A model generated the notes under the pieces. It was not told the DNA's origin, did no database searches, and saw nothing but the letters and a program-made list of their open reading frames with translations. A program made the translations under genes and the position numbers. From RBG-16-57-9 sp964462185 (GTDB lineage Archaea > Thermoproteota > Bathyarchaeia > TCS64), in assembly GCA_964462185.1 (NCBI GenBank), contig CAYWWV010000046.1:1-9568 (forward strand): a stretch of DNA of 9,568 nt, given 5' to 3'. The first letter of the stretch is position 1. Every line of letters begins with the position of its first letter. Below are positions 1 to 5,829 of this stretch, one piece after another.

Positions 1-947
1 TGGTGGAGCTGCTGAGAAACGGGGTAACCCCCTCCAAGATAATGACCCCGGAGGCATTGAGGAACGCCATCACCGTGGATATGGCGCTGGGGGGTAGCAC
101 CAACACCGTCCTCCACTTGAAGGCCGTGGCCGAGGAGCTGGGGTTGGATCTCCCCTTGGAGGTCTTCGATGAGATCAGCCAGGCCACGCCCCACCTTGTG
201 AATATGGCTCCCTCCGGTCGAGTCATCATAGAGGAGCTCCATGAGGCTGGGGGGGTTCCTGGGGTGATGGTCAGGCTGAGGGATCGCTTGGATCTGGGGG
301 CGCTCACAGCCACGGGTAGAACCCTGGGCGAGAACCTGGAGGGCGTGAAGGTGGCAGACCCCCAGATTATCCGCCCCTTGGAGAACCCCGTCCACGAGAC
401 AGGTGGCATGGCCATCCTACGAGGCAACCTGGCGCCCAAGGGAGCGGTGGCAAAGATCTCCGCCATCGACCCCTCCATGTGGGTGTTCCAGGGCGAGGCC
501 AAGGTCTTCGAGAGGGAGGAGGACGCCGTTGAGGCCATCCACGGCGGAGAGATCCATGAGGGAGACGCCGTGGTTATACGGTACGAGGGCCCCAAGGGCG
601 GCCCCGGCATGAGGGAGATGCTGGCCTCCACCAGCGCCGTGGTGGGCTACGGCCTGAAAAGGGTCTCCCTCCTCACCGATGGAAGGTTCAGCGGGGCCAG
701 CAGAGGCCCTTGCATCGGCCACATCGCCCCCGAGGCCGCCGTCGGTGGACCCATAGCCCTGGTGGAGGATGGGGACCGCATCTCCGTGGACATCCCCCGT
801 AGAAGCCTCACCCTGGAGGTCCCAGAGGATGAGCTCTCGGAGCGTAGGGCCAAGTGGAAGCCCAAGGCCAGGGAGTTGAAGGGTTACCTGGCCCGCTACG
901 CGAGACTAGTCACCAGCGCTGACCGTGGAGCCGTCCTGGAGGCCTAG
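1..947 (+). CDS. ilvD: Dihydroxy-acid dehydratase, C-terminal part (5' end outside window)
   Basis: IlvD dehydrates 2,3-dihydroxy-isovalerate and 2,3-dihydroxy-3-methylvalerate to the 2-oxo acids, the third step of valine, isoleucine and leucine synthesis, in the cytoplasm. The reading frame is open to the left edge, so the GTG at position 3 is an internal valine and not a start. About 314 residues are visible, a little over half of the family's usual 550-560. Counting from position 3, family signatures are DMALGGSTNT (residues 26-35), the P-H...P-S-G...LHEAGG stretch (63-84), GGPGMREM (199-206, Glu205 in the metal-ligand position) and LTDGRFSGASRG (224-235, with the Ser of GRFSG that acts as catalytic base in the family), then GHIAPEAAVGGPIA. 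The cysteines that bind the Fe-S cluster lie in the missing N-terminal part. The gene ends with TAG and converges on gyaR with 57 bp between stop codons. Confidence 0.95.
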   Translation, partial: VELLRNGVTPSKIMTPEALRNAITVDMALGGSTNTVLHLKAVAEELGLDLPLEVFDEISQATPHLVNMAPSGRVIIEELHEAGGVPGVMVRLRDRLDLGALTATGRTLGENLEGVKVADPQIIRPLENPVHETGGMAILRGNLAPKGAVAKISAIDPSMWVFQGEAKVFEREEDAVEAIHGGEIHEGDAVVIRYEGPKGGPGMREMLASTSAVVGYGLKRVSLLTDGRFSGASRGPCIGHIAPEAAVGGPIALVEDGDRISVDIPRRSLTLEVPEDELSERRAKWKPKARELKGYLARYARLVTSADRGAVLEA

Positions 948-1004
948 TTTTCGAAGATTTTTCCACTTATTTACCCTAGGGTAGATGAGGGGAAAATCCT
1001 CGGT
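948..1004. terminator. Convergent ilvD/gyaR 3' junction with T-rich tracts and a near-palindrome
   Basis: After the ilvD TAG the plus strand reads TTTTCGAAGATTTTTCC, T-runs of the kind that terminate archaeal transcription. On the minus strand, after the gyaR stop, there is a shorter GATTTTCC tract. Between them lies an 18-bp near-palindrome (969-986). Calling this a terminator is inference from position and T content. Confidence 0.45.
969..986. repeat. ATTTACCCTAGGGTAGAT, copy 1 of an 18-bp palindromic repeat
   Basis: The sequence differs by one base from the perfect palindrome ATTTACCCTAGGGTAAAT found at 5752-5769. Both copies lie in convergent intergenic regions, 14-22 bp after the TAG of a plus-strand gene (ilvD here, the Tes-like gene there), and both are preceded by T-rich sequence. 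It may be a protein-binding site or part of a bidirectional terminator; the sequence does not decide between these. Confidence 0.75.
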
Positions 1005-1994
1005 TCAATCCCTGTTGGTGGCCTCGGGGTTCACCAGGTCTGGGGGGCGCTGGCCCCGTAGGGCTGCCACCAGGTTCTCGGCGGCCTTCAAGGCCATGGC
1101 CAGCCTGGTCTCATAGGTCGCGCTACCGATGTGGGGCGTTAGAACCACGTTGTCCAGCTTTATCAGGGGGTTGTCTGGCTCCAGGGGCTCCCTGGCGTGG
1201 ACATCCAACCCCGCCCCGGCAATCCAGCCCTCCTTGAGGGCTCTGATCAAGGCCTCCTCGTCCACCACTGGCCCCCGAGCAGTGTTAATGAGGTAGGCTG
1301 TGGGCTTCATCATTCTCAGCTCGTCCACACCAATCATACCTCTGGTCTCCTCGGTGAGGGGCACGTGTATGCTGAGGTAATCGGACTCCCTGAGAAGGCC
1401 CTCAAAGGACCTGTATTCCACGCCCAGTTTTTCCTCTGCCTCCTTGTTACGGGTTCGACTGTGGTATAGCACCCTCATTTTGAATCCTTTGGCCCGGGGA
1501 ACCATTGCCCTGCCTATCCTGCCCAGTCCGAGTATCCCAAGGGTTTTACCCGTCACCTCGCTGCCCAGCAGCATCCTGGGGCCCCAAGCCTTCACCCACC
1601 TCCCCTCACGGACAAACCTGTCCACCTCCACCAACCTACGGCTAACGGCCAGCAACAACATAAACGCACAGTCTGCCGTTGCATCGGTCAACACTCCAGG
1701 CGTATTGGTAACTAGAATCCCCCGCCTCGTCGCCTCAGCCACATCGATGTTATTGTAGCCAACCGCGTAATTGCTAACAACCCTCAACCTGGGGGCCGCA
1801 TCGAAAAGCTCCCCATCAGCCCTGTCGGTCAACATTAGGAGTAGTCCCTCCTTGTCCTTGGCCTTCTCCAGTAAGACCTCTCTTGGAATGGGGTCCTCGT
1901 CGCTGGGGTAGACCTCAACCTCTGCCGATTCCTCGATTATCTTGATGGCTTCGGGGAAAAGCCTCCTGGTTACTAAGACCCTTGGTTTTTGCAT
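1005..1994 (-). CDS. gyaR: D-isomer-specific 2-hydroxyacid dehydrogenase, glyoxylate/hydroxypyruvate reductase type
   Basis: This is a cytoplasmic NAD(P)H-dependent reductase, most like archaeal glyoxylate reductase (glyoxylate to glycolate, hydroxypyruvate to D-glycerate). In the 329-residue protein the nucleotide-binding loop is GLGRIG (156-161). The catalytic triad of the family is visible: Arg240 in NTARG, Glu269 in REP and His288 in TPHIG. The segment HSRTR (178-182) after the second Rossmann strand has basic residues in place of the NAD-specific acidic residue, so NADPH may be accepted. The frame extends upstream to a TTG at 2042, but the family's N-terminus (KPRVLVTRR) fits the ATG at 1994. 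A CATATACC box about 32 nt upstream of that ATG would give a very short leader. The gene is divergent from the HTH gene at 2104 and shares an AT-rich regulatory region with it. Closely related D-3-phosphoglycerate dehydrogenases are less likely because no ACT or other regulatory domain is present. Confidence 0.9.
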   Translation of the reverse strand: MQKPRVLVTRRLFPEAIKIIEESAEVEVYPSDEDPIPREVLLEKAKDKEGLLLMLTDRADGELFDAAPRLRVVSNYAVGYNNIDVAEATRRGILVTNTPGVLTDATADCAFMLLLAVSRRLVEVDRFVREGRWVKAWGPRMLLGSEVTGKTLGILGLGRIGRAMVPRAKGFKMRVLYHSRTRNKEAEEKLGVEYRSFEGLLRESDYLSIHVPLTEETRGMIGVDELRMMKPTAYLINTARGPVVDEEALIRALKEGWIAGAGLDVHAREPLEPDNPLIKLDNVVLTPHIGSATYETRLAMALKAAENLVAALRGQRPPDLVNPEATNRD

Positions 1995-2021
1995 GGTTTC
2001 CACATTGTTTTCGCTGCTTGT

Positions 2022-2029
2022 GGTATATG
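2022..2029 (-). promoter_or_regulatory. Possible TATA box for gyaR
   Basis: The minus strand reads CATATACC, centred about 32 nt upstream of the gyaR ATG. This would place transcription start about 5 nt before the ATG. It is a weak match. An alternative is the AT-rich sequence around 2066-2074, which would start a transcript at the TTG codon at 2042. Confidence 0.3.
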
Positions 2030-2045
2030 GGGTTTCCCACAAAAA

Positions 2046-2068
2046 TCGTTCACAATAATAATGAACGA
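2046..2068. promoter_or_regulatory. Operator-like inverted repeat 1 (TCGTTCA-N9-TGAACGA)
   Basis: This is a perfect inverted repeat with 7-bp arms and a 9-nt AT-only centre except for one C, in the divergent gyaR/HTH intergenic region. It contains TTCA-N9-TGAA, the same core as the second repeat at 2077-2097. The two centres (2057 and 2087) are exactly 30 bp apart, about three helical turns. The repeat lies 52-74 bp upstream of the gyaR ATG and 36-58 bp upstream of the HTH gene ATG. Confidence 0.65.
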
Positions 2069-2072
2069 ATAA

Positions 2073-2080
2073 TTTTTATT
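2073..2080 (+). promoter_or_regulatory. TATA-like box for the HTH gene
   Basis: TTTTTATT is centred about 27 nt upstream of the ATG at 2104, the distance expected when transcription starts at the start codon. It overlaps the left arm of operator-like repeat 2, so a protein bound there would block TBP binding. Confidence 0.5.
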
Positions 2081-2097
2081 CATAAAAAATATGAATA
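2077..2097. promoter_or_regulatory. Operator-like inverted repeat 2 (TATTCAT-N7-ATGAATA)
   Basis: This is a perfect inverted repeat with 7-bp arms. Its core, TTCA-N9-TGAA, matches repeat 1, and the centres are 30 bp apart. It overlaps the predicted TATA box and ends 6 bp before the ATG of the HTH gene. That position suggests autorepression by the HTH protein, which is inference. Confidence 0.6.
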
Positions 2098-2103
2098 TAG
2101 TCC

Positions 2104-2742
2104 ATGGACGGCGAAAACCACCCACTAGACCAAGTACTGGAGGAAAAAATACGCCCCCTCATGAGCAAAAACTCCAGAAACATATTCAAACAACTCCTAA
2201 AAAGCGACAAACCTCTAACAACACACGACCTCCAACACCTGATCCACCAGCAACACCACGAAAAACTTAGCAAAAACGAATTAAACAACTGGCTCACCAG
2301 GATGGAGGCCGCGGGACTAGTCCAGAGAACAGGGGAAAAAGGCAAGCCGGTATTGGTCCCCTACAATAAACGCTTCGTTTTCGACCTTTGGGAGGCCACG
2401 GAGGAAGGTAAAAGAATCTGGGAAGGACTATGTGCAGCACTAATTCAAAGCCCCCGACCCAAAAGACGAGAAACCTTCCGAGAGCTAGAAAAAAGATACT
2501 TGGAGGCAGCTTTACTCGGGGCCCTGAGAGAAGGGGATAAGAGTCTGAGAGAGTTGGCAAAGTCCATAGGGGTCTCCCAGAGCAAGATCCTTGAATTTCT
2601 CGAAGACCATGTTGAGGGCTCACCAAGCCCCCTATTCCGACTCGAGGGGGGGATGGCCCGCCCTCTGGGTGGGTTGTTGAAGGGTTTCATCAAAGCCTCG
2701 CTCACCCGGAGGGGGGTGGAGGCGTCTCGCGAAGCCGTGTAG
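2104..2742 (+). CDS. Uncharacterised protein with two predicted helix-turn-helix domains
   Basis: I do not recognise this 212-residue protein as a named family. The N-terminal part (about residues 23-105) reads like a winged helix: RNIFKQLLK, then THDLQHLIHQ, then the recognition-helix-like stretch NELNNWLTRMEAAGLVQ and a wing with TGEKGKP. The C-terminal part (about 132-185) contains a second HTH-like stretch, LRELAKSIGVSQSKILEFLEDH. No signal peptide or membrane segment is visible. A DNA-binding regulator is the likely role; targets are unknown, but two operator-like repeats lie immediately upstream and the protein may control itself and gyaR. The ATG at 2104 has a TATA-like box about 27 nt upstream and no Shine-Dalgarno, which fits a leaderless message. 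Composition is uneven: the first eight Lys codons are all AAA and the 5' half is A-rich, whereas the 3' half is G-rich and uses AAG more often, like the neighbouring genes. Confidence 0.7.
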   Translation: MDGENHPLDQVLEEKIRPLMSKNSRNIFKQLLKSDKPLTTHDLQHLIHQQHHEKLSKNELNNWLTRMEAAGLVQRTGEKGKPVLVPYNKRFVFDLWEATEEGKRIWEGLCAALIQSPRPKRRETFRELEKRYLEAALLGALREGDKSLRELAKSIGVSQSKILEFLEDHVEGSPSPLFRLEGGMARPLGGLLKGFIKASLTRRGVEASREAV

Positions 2743-2765
2743 TCGTTTTGAGCCCCCTCCTTGCC

Positions 2766-2786
2766 TTGGACGTTTTTAGTGTCCAA
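2766..2786 (+). terminator. Terminator-like hairpin after the HTH gene
   Basis: TTGGAC and GTCCAA form a 6-bp stem around a 9-nt loop containing five T (GTTTTTAGT), 23 bp after the TAG of the HTH gene. T-rich sequence (GTCGTTTTG) also follows the stop codon directly. The role is inferred from position. Confidence 0.4.
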
Positions 2787-2908
2787 AATCTTGAAGGTAC
2801 TTTTATGATAAGGCGTAAAACAGTGCCCTGGAAAATTAACACATACAATTAAAAACCAGGGGTTTGGGCCAGGTTTTTTACATGATTGTGCCACATATTC
2901 GGAGGGCG

Positions 2909-2916
2909 TATTTAAA
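2909..2916 (+). promoter_or_regulatory. Orphan TATA-like box in the intergenic stretch
   Basis: TATTTAAA resembles the boxes in front of kbl and the metallo-hydrolase gene. A transcript would start near 2938-2941, inside the loop of the hairpin at 2931-2951, and would have no clear protein-coding frame. It would therefore drive an RNA gene, or the match is chance. Confidence 0.35.
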
Positions 2917-2930
2917 CACCGGGGAATCCG

Positions 2931-2951
2931 ATGGACAGAAACCGTGTCCAT
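2931..2951. repeat. Stem-loop ATGGACA-N7-TGTCCAT
   Basis: This is a perfect 7-bp inverted repeat with loop GAAACCG, just downstream of the TATA-like box. As RNA it would be a stable hairpin; as DNA it could be an operator. Confidence 0.5.
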
Positions 2952-3145
2952 ACCTCCCAACCGGGCGTTTTACCCTTCAATGGGGGGCTGTATCAGCCGA
3001 GAAAGGGGCCAAGACCAGAAACCAACATATTGAAGCCCCTCGGGACAGCTTCGTTTCACCGAACACGGGACCTGGTAGAAGCATGGAGGCGGGGTTTGAG
3101 CGGGGTTCAACCACTCGTTTTGGAGGAGTTTTGACGGGAAATAGG

Positions 3146-3156
3146 TTAGGGTAAAT
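3146..3156. repeat. Half copy of the 18-bp palindrome (TTAGGGTAAAT)
   Basis: TAGGGTAAAT (3147-3156) matches exactly the right half of the perfect palindrome at 5752-5769. The left half is not conserved. Like the full copies it lies in a convergent intergenic region. Confidence 0.4.
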
Positions 3157-3238
3157 GGCCTGAAAGTGTGGTGAAAAATGGGGATTCACCGAGGGCTTGG
3201 GAGGGCTGTGTTCTAGAAGAGGGGCCCAACCCCGCTTA

Positions 3239-3261
3239 TTGTCTCAGATAAACGAGACAAA
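3239..3261. repeat. TTGTCTC stem-loop, left copy, just after the TrmB gene
   Basis: TTGTCTC and GAGACAA form a perfect 7-bp stem around AGATAAAC. It lies 9 bp beyond the TrmB stop codon on the minus strand. A near-identical element in the opposite orientation occurs after tdh (5830-5856): 21 of 23 bases agree when one is reverse-complemented, and the two differences are in the loop. It may terminate or stabilise the TrmB message, or mark a DNA site. Confidence 0.7.
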
Positions 3262-3269
3262 GATGCCGT

Positions 3270-4064
3270 CTACGGCGAGTAGGGTTCGGAGTTGCTCCAA
3301 AGATAGTCGAAATACATCCTCGCGATCTCTGTTAAGGCCTCATGGTCGGTCCAGATGGCGGTGTCAACGCTCTCAGGCTTCTGGACATCCAGCAACAGGA
3401 TCATCTCCTTCTCATCGACGACGATCCCCCCACCAAACATATCCTCGCAGATCCTGATGTCCGCCAAGGAGTAACTGGTAGACTCCAAGTACTGCAGCAT
3501 ACGGTGGGTTGTCAAGACCTTAACATCGATGTGACCCTTCTCTATCTTTTCTAGAAGGGAGAAGGCCTTGGCTGCGAACTCCGGGTACTTGGACTCGATG
3601 GTGGGGGAGATGGTCGGCAGGGCCAATATGATCTCCTTCTTGGCCTTCCCCAATAGCTCCAAGATGCTGTTGAAACAGTTAGCCTCCCCCCTGATCAACC
3701 AAATCTCAGGGATCTCCTTGACCTCCCTCCTCTCGTAGATAGGCAGCAGCTCCTCCACGAAGACCTCCCTGTACTCCTCAAACCGTGCCTCAACCCTGAG
3801 AAGCTCGGACCGCAGGGCATCGGTGGGGGCCTTGGGGTAATAGTGCCTGGGCCTCCCTCCCCCACGGTAAACCCAGCCTCGCTCCTCAAGGCCGTCGAGG
3901 ACGCTGTATATCTTGGTGTAGGGAATGCTGCTGGCCTTACTGATGGCCTCAGCGGTATCCCCGCCAGTGTATAGCAGAGACAAGTAGGCCTGGCTCTCAT
4001 ATTCCGTCAAGCCTATATCGCGAAGCGCCCGCTCCACCCTCTCAGAGATAACGGGGGTTGACAT
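3270..4064 (-). CDS. TrmB-family transcriptional regulator
   Basis: The 264-residue protein has the TrmB layout. A winged helix fills residues 15-78: LTEYESQAYLSLL (19-31), then AEAISKASSIPYTKIYSVLDGLEERGW (38-64), with a wing rich in Gly, Arg and Tyr. A helical, probably coiled-coil linker covers about 83-112. The C-terminal domain (about 119-255) begins EIWLIRGEANCFNSILELL and continues KKEIILALPT, which resembles the phospholipase-D-like effector domain of this family. Archaeal TrmB proteins bind palindromes near promoters and often answer to sugars; the ligand here is unknown. It is transcribed divergently from the Tes-like gene, with a perfect palindrome (4091-4108) between them. The ATG at 4064 gives the usual short N-terminus. 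The gene is followed by the TTGTCTC stem-loop. Family assignment is confident; the regulated target is inference. Confidence 0.88.
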   Translation of the reverse strand: MSTPVISERVERALRDIGLTEYESQAYLSLLYTGGDTAEAISKASSIPYTKIYSVLDGLEERGWVYRGGGRPRHYYPKAPTDALRSELLRVEARFEEYREVFVEELLPIYERREVKEIPEIWLIRGEANCFNSILELLGKAKKEIILALPTISPTIESKYPEFAAKAFSLLEKIEKGHIDVKVLTTHRMLQYLESTSYSLADIRICEDMFGGGIVVDEKEMILLLDVQKPESVDTAIWTDHEALTEIARMYFDYLWSNSEPYSP

Positions 4065-4090
4065 CCCTATTGGTGTGTGACCCAGGCCTC

Positions 4091-4108
4091 ATTAGTGTTT
4101 TCACTAAT
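4091..4108. promoter_or_regulatory. Operator-like palindrome ATTAGTG-TTTT-CACTAAT
   Basis: This is a perfect inverted repeat with 7-bp arms and a 4-nt spacer. It begins 27 bp upstream of the TrmB gene ATG, where that gene's TATA box would be for a leaderless message, and ends 56 bp before the preferred Tes-like ATG at 4164. The position fits binding by the TrmB protein with autoregulation. If the Tes-like gene started at the upstream GTG, the palindrome would lie inside coding sequence. Confidence 0.6.
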
Positions 4109-4163
4109 TCCAGGGGGAAATAGGAAAAAAAGTTCATTAACCGAGGCTCTGGACAAACACCAA

Positions 4164-5738
4164 ATGAGGCTACTCAAGGAGACAAAGAGTCTTTGCCCTG
4201 AGTGTCTCAAAGTGGTTCCCGCTCAGGTGTACGAGGAAGACGGCAAGGTCTATATCACCAAGTGCTGCGAGGACCATGGAGAGCAAACCGAGATCTACTG
4301 GAGCGACTACCAGGCCTACCTGAGGGCTGAGAAATACGCCAATGAGGGGGTCCGCATGGAGAACCCCCGGACCAAGCGGAAACTTGGATGCCCACTGGAC
4401 TGCGGCATCTGCGACCAACACAAATCCACCACCACCCTGGGCATCATCGACGTGACCAACAGGTGTAACCTACGATGCCCCATCTGCTTCGCCCACGCAG
4501 GGGCCTCAGGCATCCTCTACGAGCCCACCTTGAAGCAGATCCGGGAGATGATGGAGAACCTCATGGCCAATGAACCCGTGTGGACCCCAGCCCTCCAGAT
4601 CAGCGGAGGCGAGCCCACCGTCAGAGAGGACCTCCCCGAGATCCTAGAGATGGCCCACGAGGTGGGCTTCGTCCACGTGGAGGTCAACAGCAACGGCATC
4701 AAGATGGCTGAGAGCCCGGAGTATTGTCGCGAGTTGAAGGAGGCGGGTATGGACACAGTCTACCTCCAGTTCGACGGGGTGACCCCGGAGCCATACCTGG
4801 TGGCCAGGGGGTTCAACCTCTTCCCCATAAAGAAACGGGTGATCGAGAACCTCAGAAGCATTGGGTTTAGGGCTGCCGTCCTGGTGCCGGTGCTGGTGAA
4901 GGGCGTCAACGACAACCAGGTGGGGGACATAATCCAGTTCGCCATAGACAACAAAGACGTGGTCAGGGCGGTCAACTTCCAACCAGTCTCGATCACAGGC
5001 CGGGTGAACAAGGACCAACGGGAGAAGATGCGCATTACCATCCCAGAGCTAATGCATGGAGTAGAGGAGCAGACAGGCGGGTTCATAAAGGCCTCCGACT
5101 GGTACCCCGTCCCCACCGTGGCGCCCCTAAGCAAGTTCATGAACCAGGCCAAAAACAGCTGCTTCGTAGACTTCAGCGCCCACCCCCACTGCGGCATGGC
5201 CACCTACCTCTACTTCGAGGGCGACGACATCCAGCCCTTAACCAGGATAATCGACGTCGACAGGCTCTTGGAGAGCTTGAGAAAGGCCACGGAGCTGATG
5301 GAGAAGGGGAAGACCATGCAGTCCAAGCTGGAGATCGCCTTCAACGTGATTAGAAACATCCGGTTCGGCGCCCTCTCCAAGTACCTCACAGACGTGATCA
5401 GGTACAGCAACTATAGGAGCCTCAACGACATCCACCACAGCATGATCATGATCGGGAGCATGCACTTTATGGACCCCTACAACTACGACCTGGAAAGAGT
5501 CCAGCGATGCGTCATCCACTACGCAACCCCCGACGGAAGAATAATTCCCTTCTGCTCCTACAACATCTTCCACCGAAAAGAAGTAGAGCAAAAGTTTGGC
5601 CGGCCCATTAAGCCTGAGGAATTGACGCCTCTCTACGACGTGGAGTCGCTGTTGGCGAAGATCAAGGCGGAGGAGGAGAGGGCCCAGACGGAAAACCCCG
5701 TGGCTGTGGCCGAGCCGGATGCGAAGGGGAAAGATTAG
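4164..5738 (+). CDS. tes: Tes-like radical SAM protein (tetraether lipid synthase family, MJ0619-like)
   Basis: The Tes family uses radical SAM chemistry to join the ends of archaeal lipid tails, making tetraether (GDGT-type) membrane lipids. In the 524-residue protein counted from the ATG, an N-terminal CPEC (Cys11, Cys14) and a CC pair (34-35) look like the mononuclear rubredoxin-type iron site. GCPLDCGIC gives Cys76, 80 and 83 for an auxiliary Fe-S cluster. The radical SAM motif is CNLRCPIC (Cys101, 105, 108), followed by GGEP (148-151). Further cysteines at 333, 343, 449 and 464 can serve the third cluster. Length and order match the characterised Methanocaldococcus enzyme as I recall it. 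The frame is open up to a GTG at 4077, but that leaves 12 bp to the divergent TrmB gene and puts the palindrome inside coding sequence; homologs start close to the LLKETKSLCPEC segment, so I prefer 4164. A weak AT-rich box (TTCATTAA) lies about 27 nt upstream. The last 20 residues are charged and Ala-rich. A Tes-like paralog with another substrate cannot be excluded. Confidence 0.85.
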   Translation: MRLLKETKSLCPECLKVVPAQVYEEDGKVYITKCCEDHGEQTEIYWSDYQAYLRAEKYANEGVRMENPRTKRKLGCPLDCGICDQHKSTTTLGIIDVTNRCNLRCPICFAHAGASGILYEPTLKQIREMMENLMANEPVWTPALQISGGEPTVREDLPEILEMAHEVGFVHVEVNSNGIKMAESPEYCRELKEAGMDTVYLQFDGVTPEPYLVARGFNLFPIKKRVIENLRSIGFRAAVLVPVLVKGVNDNQVGDIIQFAIDNKDVVRAVNFQPVSITGRVNKDQREKMRITIPELMHGVEEQTGGFIKASDWYPVPTVAPLSKFMNQAKNSCFVDFSAHPHCGMATYLYFEGDDIQPLTRIIDVDRLLESLRKATELMEKGKTMQSKLEIAFNVIRNIRFGALSKYLTDVIRYSNYRSLNDIHHSMIMIGSMHFMDPYNYDLERVQRCVIHYATPDGRIIPFCSYNIFHRKEVEQKFGRPIKPEELTPLYDVESLLAKIKAEEERAQTENPVAVAEPDAKGKD

Positions 5739-5769
5739 AGTTTTTCTGGTTATTTACCCTAGGGTAAAT
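5739..5769 (+). terminator. T-tract plus palindrome after the Tes-like gene
   Basis: The TAG is followed at once by AGTTTTTCTGG, an archaeal-type T-tract, and then by the perfect 18-bp palindrome. The same order (T-tract, then palindrome) follows ilvD, which supports a shared 3'-end function. Confidence 0.45.
5752..5769. repeat. ATTTACCCTAGGGTAAAT, perfect copy of the 18-bp palindromic repeat
   Basis: This is a perfect 18-bp palindrome without spacer, 13 bp after the Tes-like stop codon. One other near-full copy (969-986, one mismatch) and one half copy (3146-3156) are in the window, all in convergent intergenic regions and none within genes. Confidence 0.8.
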
Positions 5770-5829
5770 CACCTGTAAAACCCGTTTAAGAGCCGGGAGG
5801 TTAGGCGGCCAATGTCGCCTCTACAACGA

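Larger units (their letters stand above)
2743..3238. other. Gene-free stretch between the HTH and TrmB genes; contents listed
   Basis: I find no convincing protein here. Two short plus-strand open frames (2864-3154 and 2931-3134) have no recognisable motif and overlap each other. What can be seen: a terminator-like hairpin at 2766-2786; an imperfectly spaced CCCTGG/CCAGGG pair (2826-2831, 2856-2861); a TATA-like TATTTAAA at 2909-2916; and four further stem-loops, 2931-2951, 2986-2998, 3004-3040 and 3170-3190. A half copy of the 18-bp palindrome lies at 3146-3156, and the TTGTCTC stem-loop closes the region at 3239. The order of TATA box, successive hairpins and final stem-loop could be a structured RNA gene on the plus strand. 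It lacks the signatures of RNase P RNA, SRP RNA and tRNA. Confidence 0.5.

Noticed and set aside
3105..3125. tRNA T-arm-like sequence (GGGGTTCAACC)
   Set aside because: The flanking bases do not pair as a T-stem, and no acceptor or anticodon arm can be built around it. A similar GGTTCAATCC near 1000 spans the end of gyaR and also lacks a stem.
2864..3154. Two short plus-strand frames (96 and 67 residues) in the intergenic stretch
   Set aside because: They overlap in different frames and have no recognisable motif or domain. The 67-residue frame starts at 2931, before the transcription start that the TATA-like box would give.
2920..3260. RNase P RNA or SRP RNA in the gene-free stretch
   Set aside because: ACAGAAACC (2935-2943) and CCCGCTTATTG (3231-3241) recall RNase P RNA elements, but the conserved GAGGAAAGTCC-type partner is absent and the order is wrong. 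No SRP-type GGAAGGGAGCAG loop is present.
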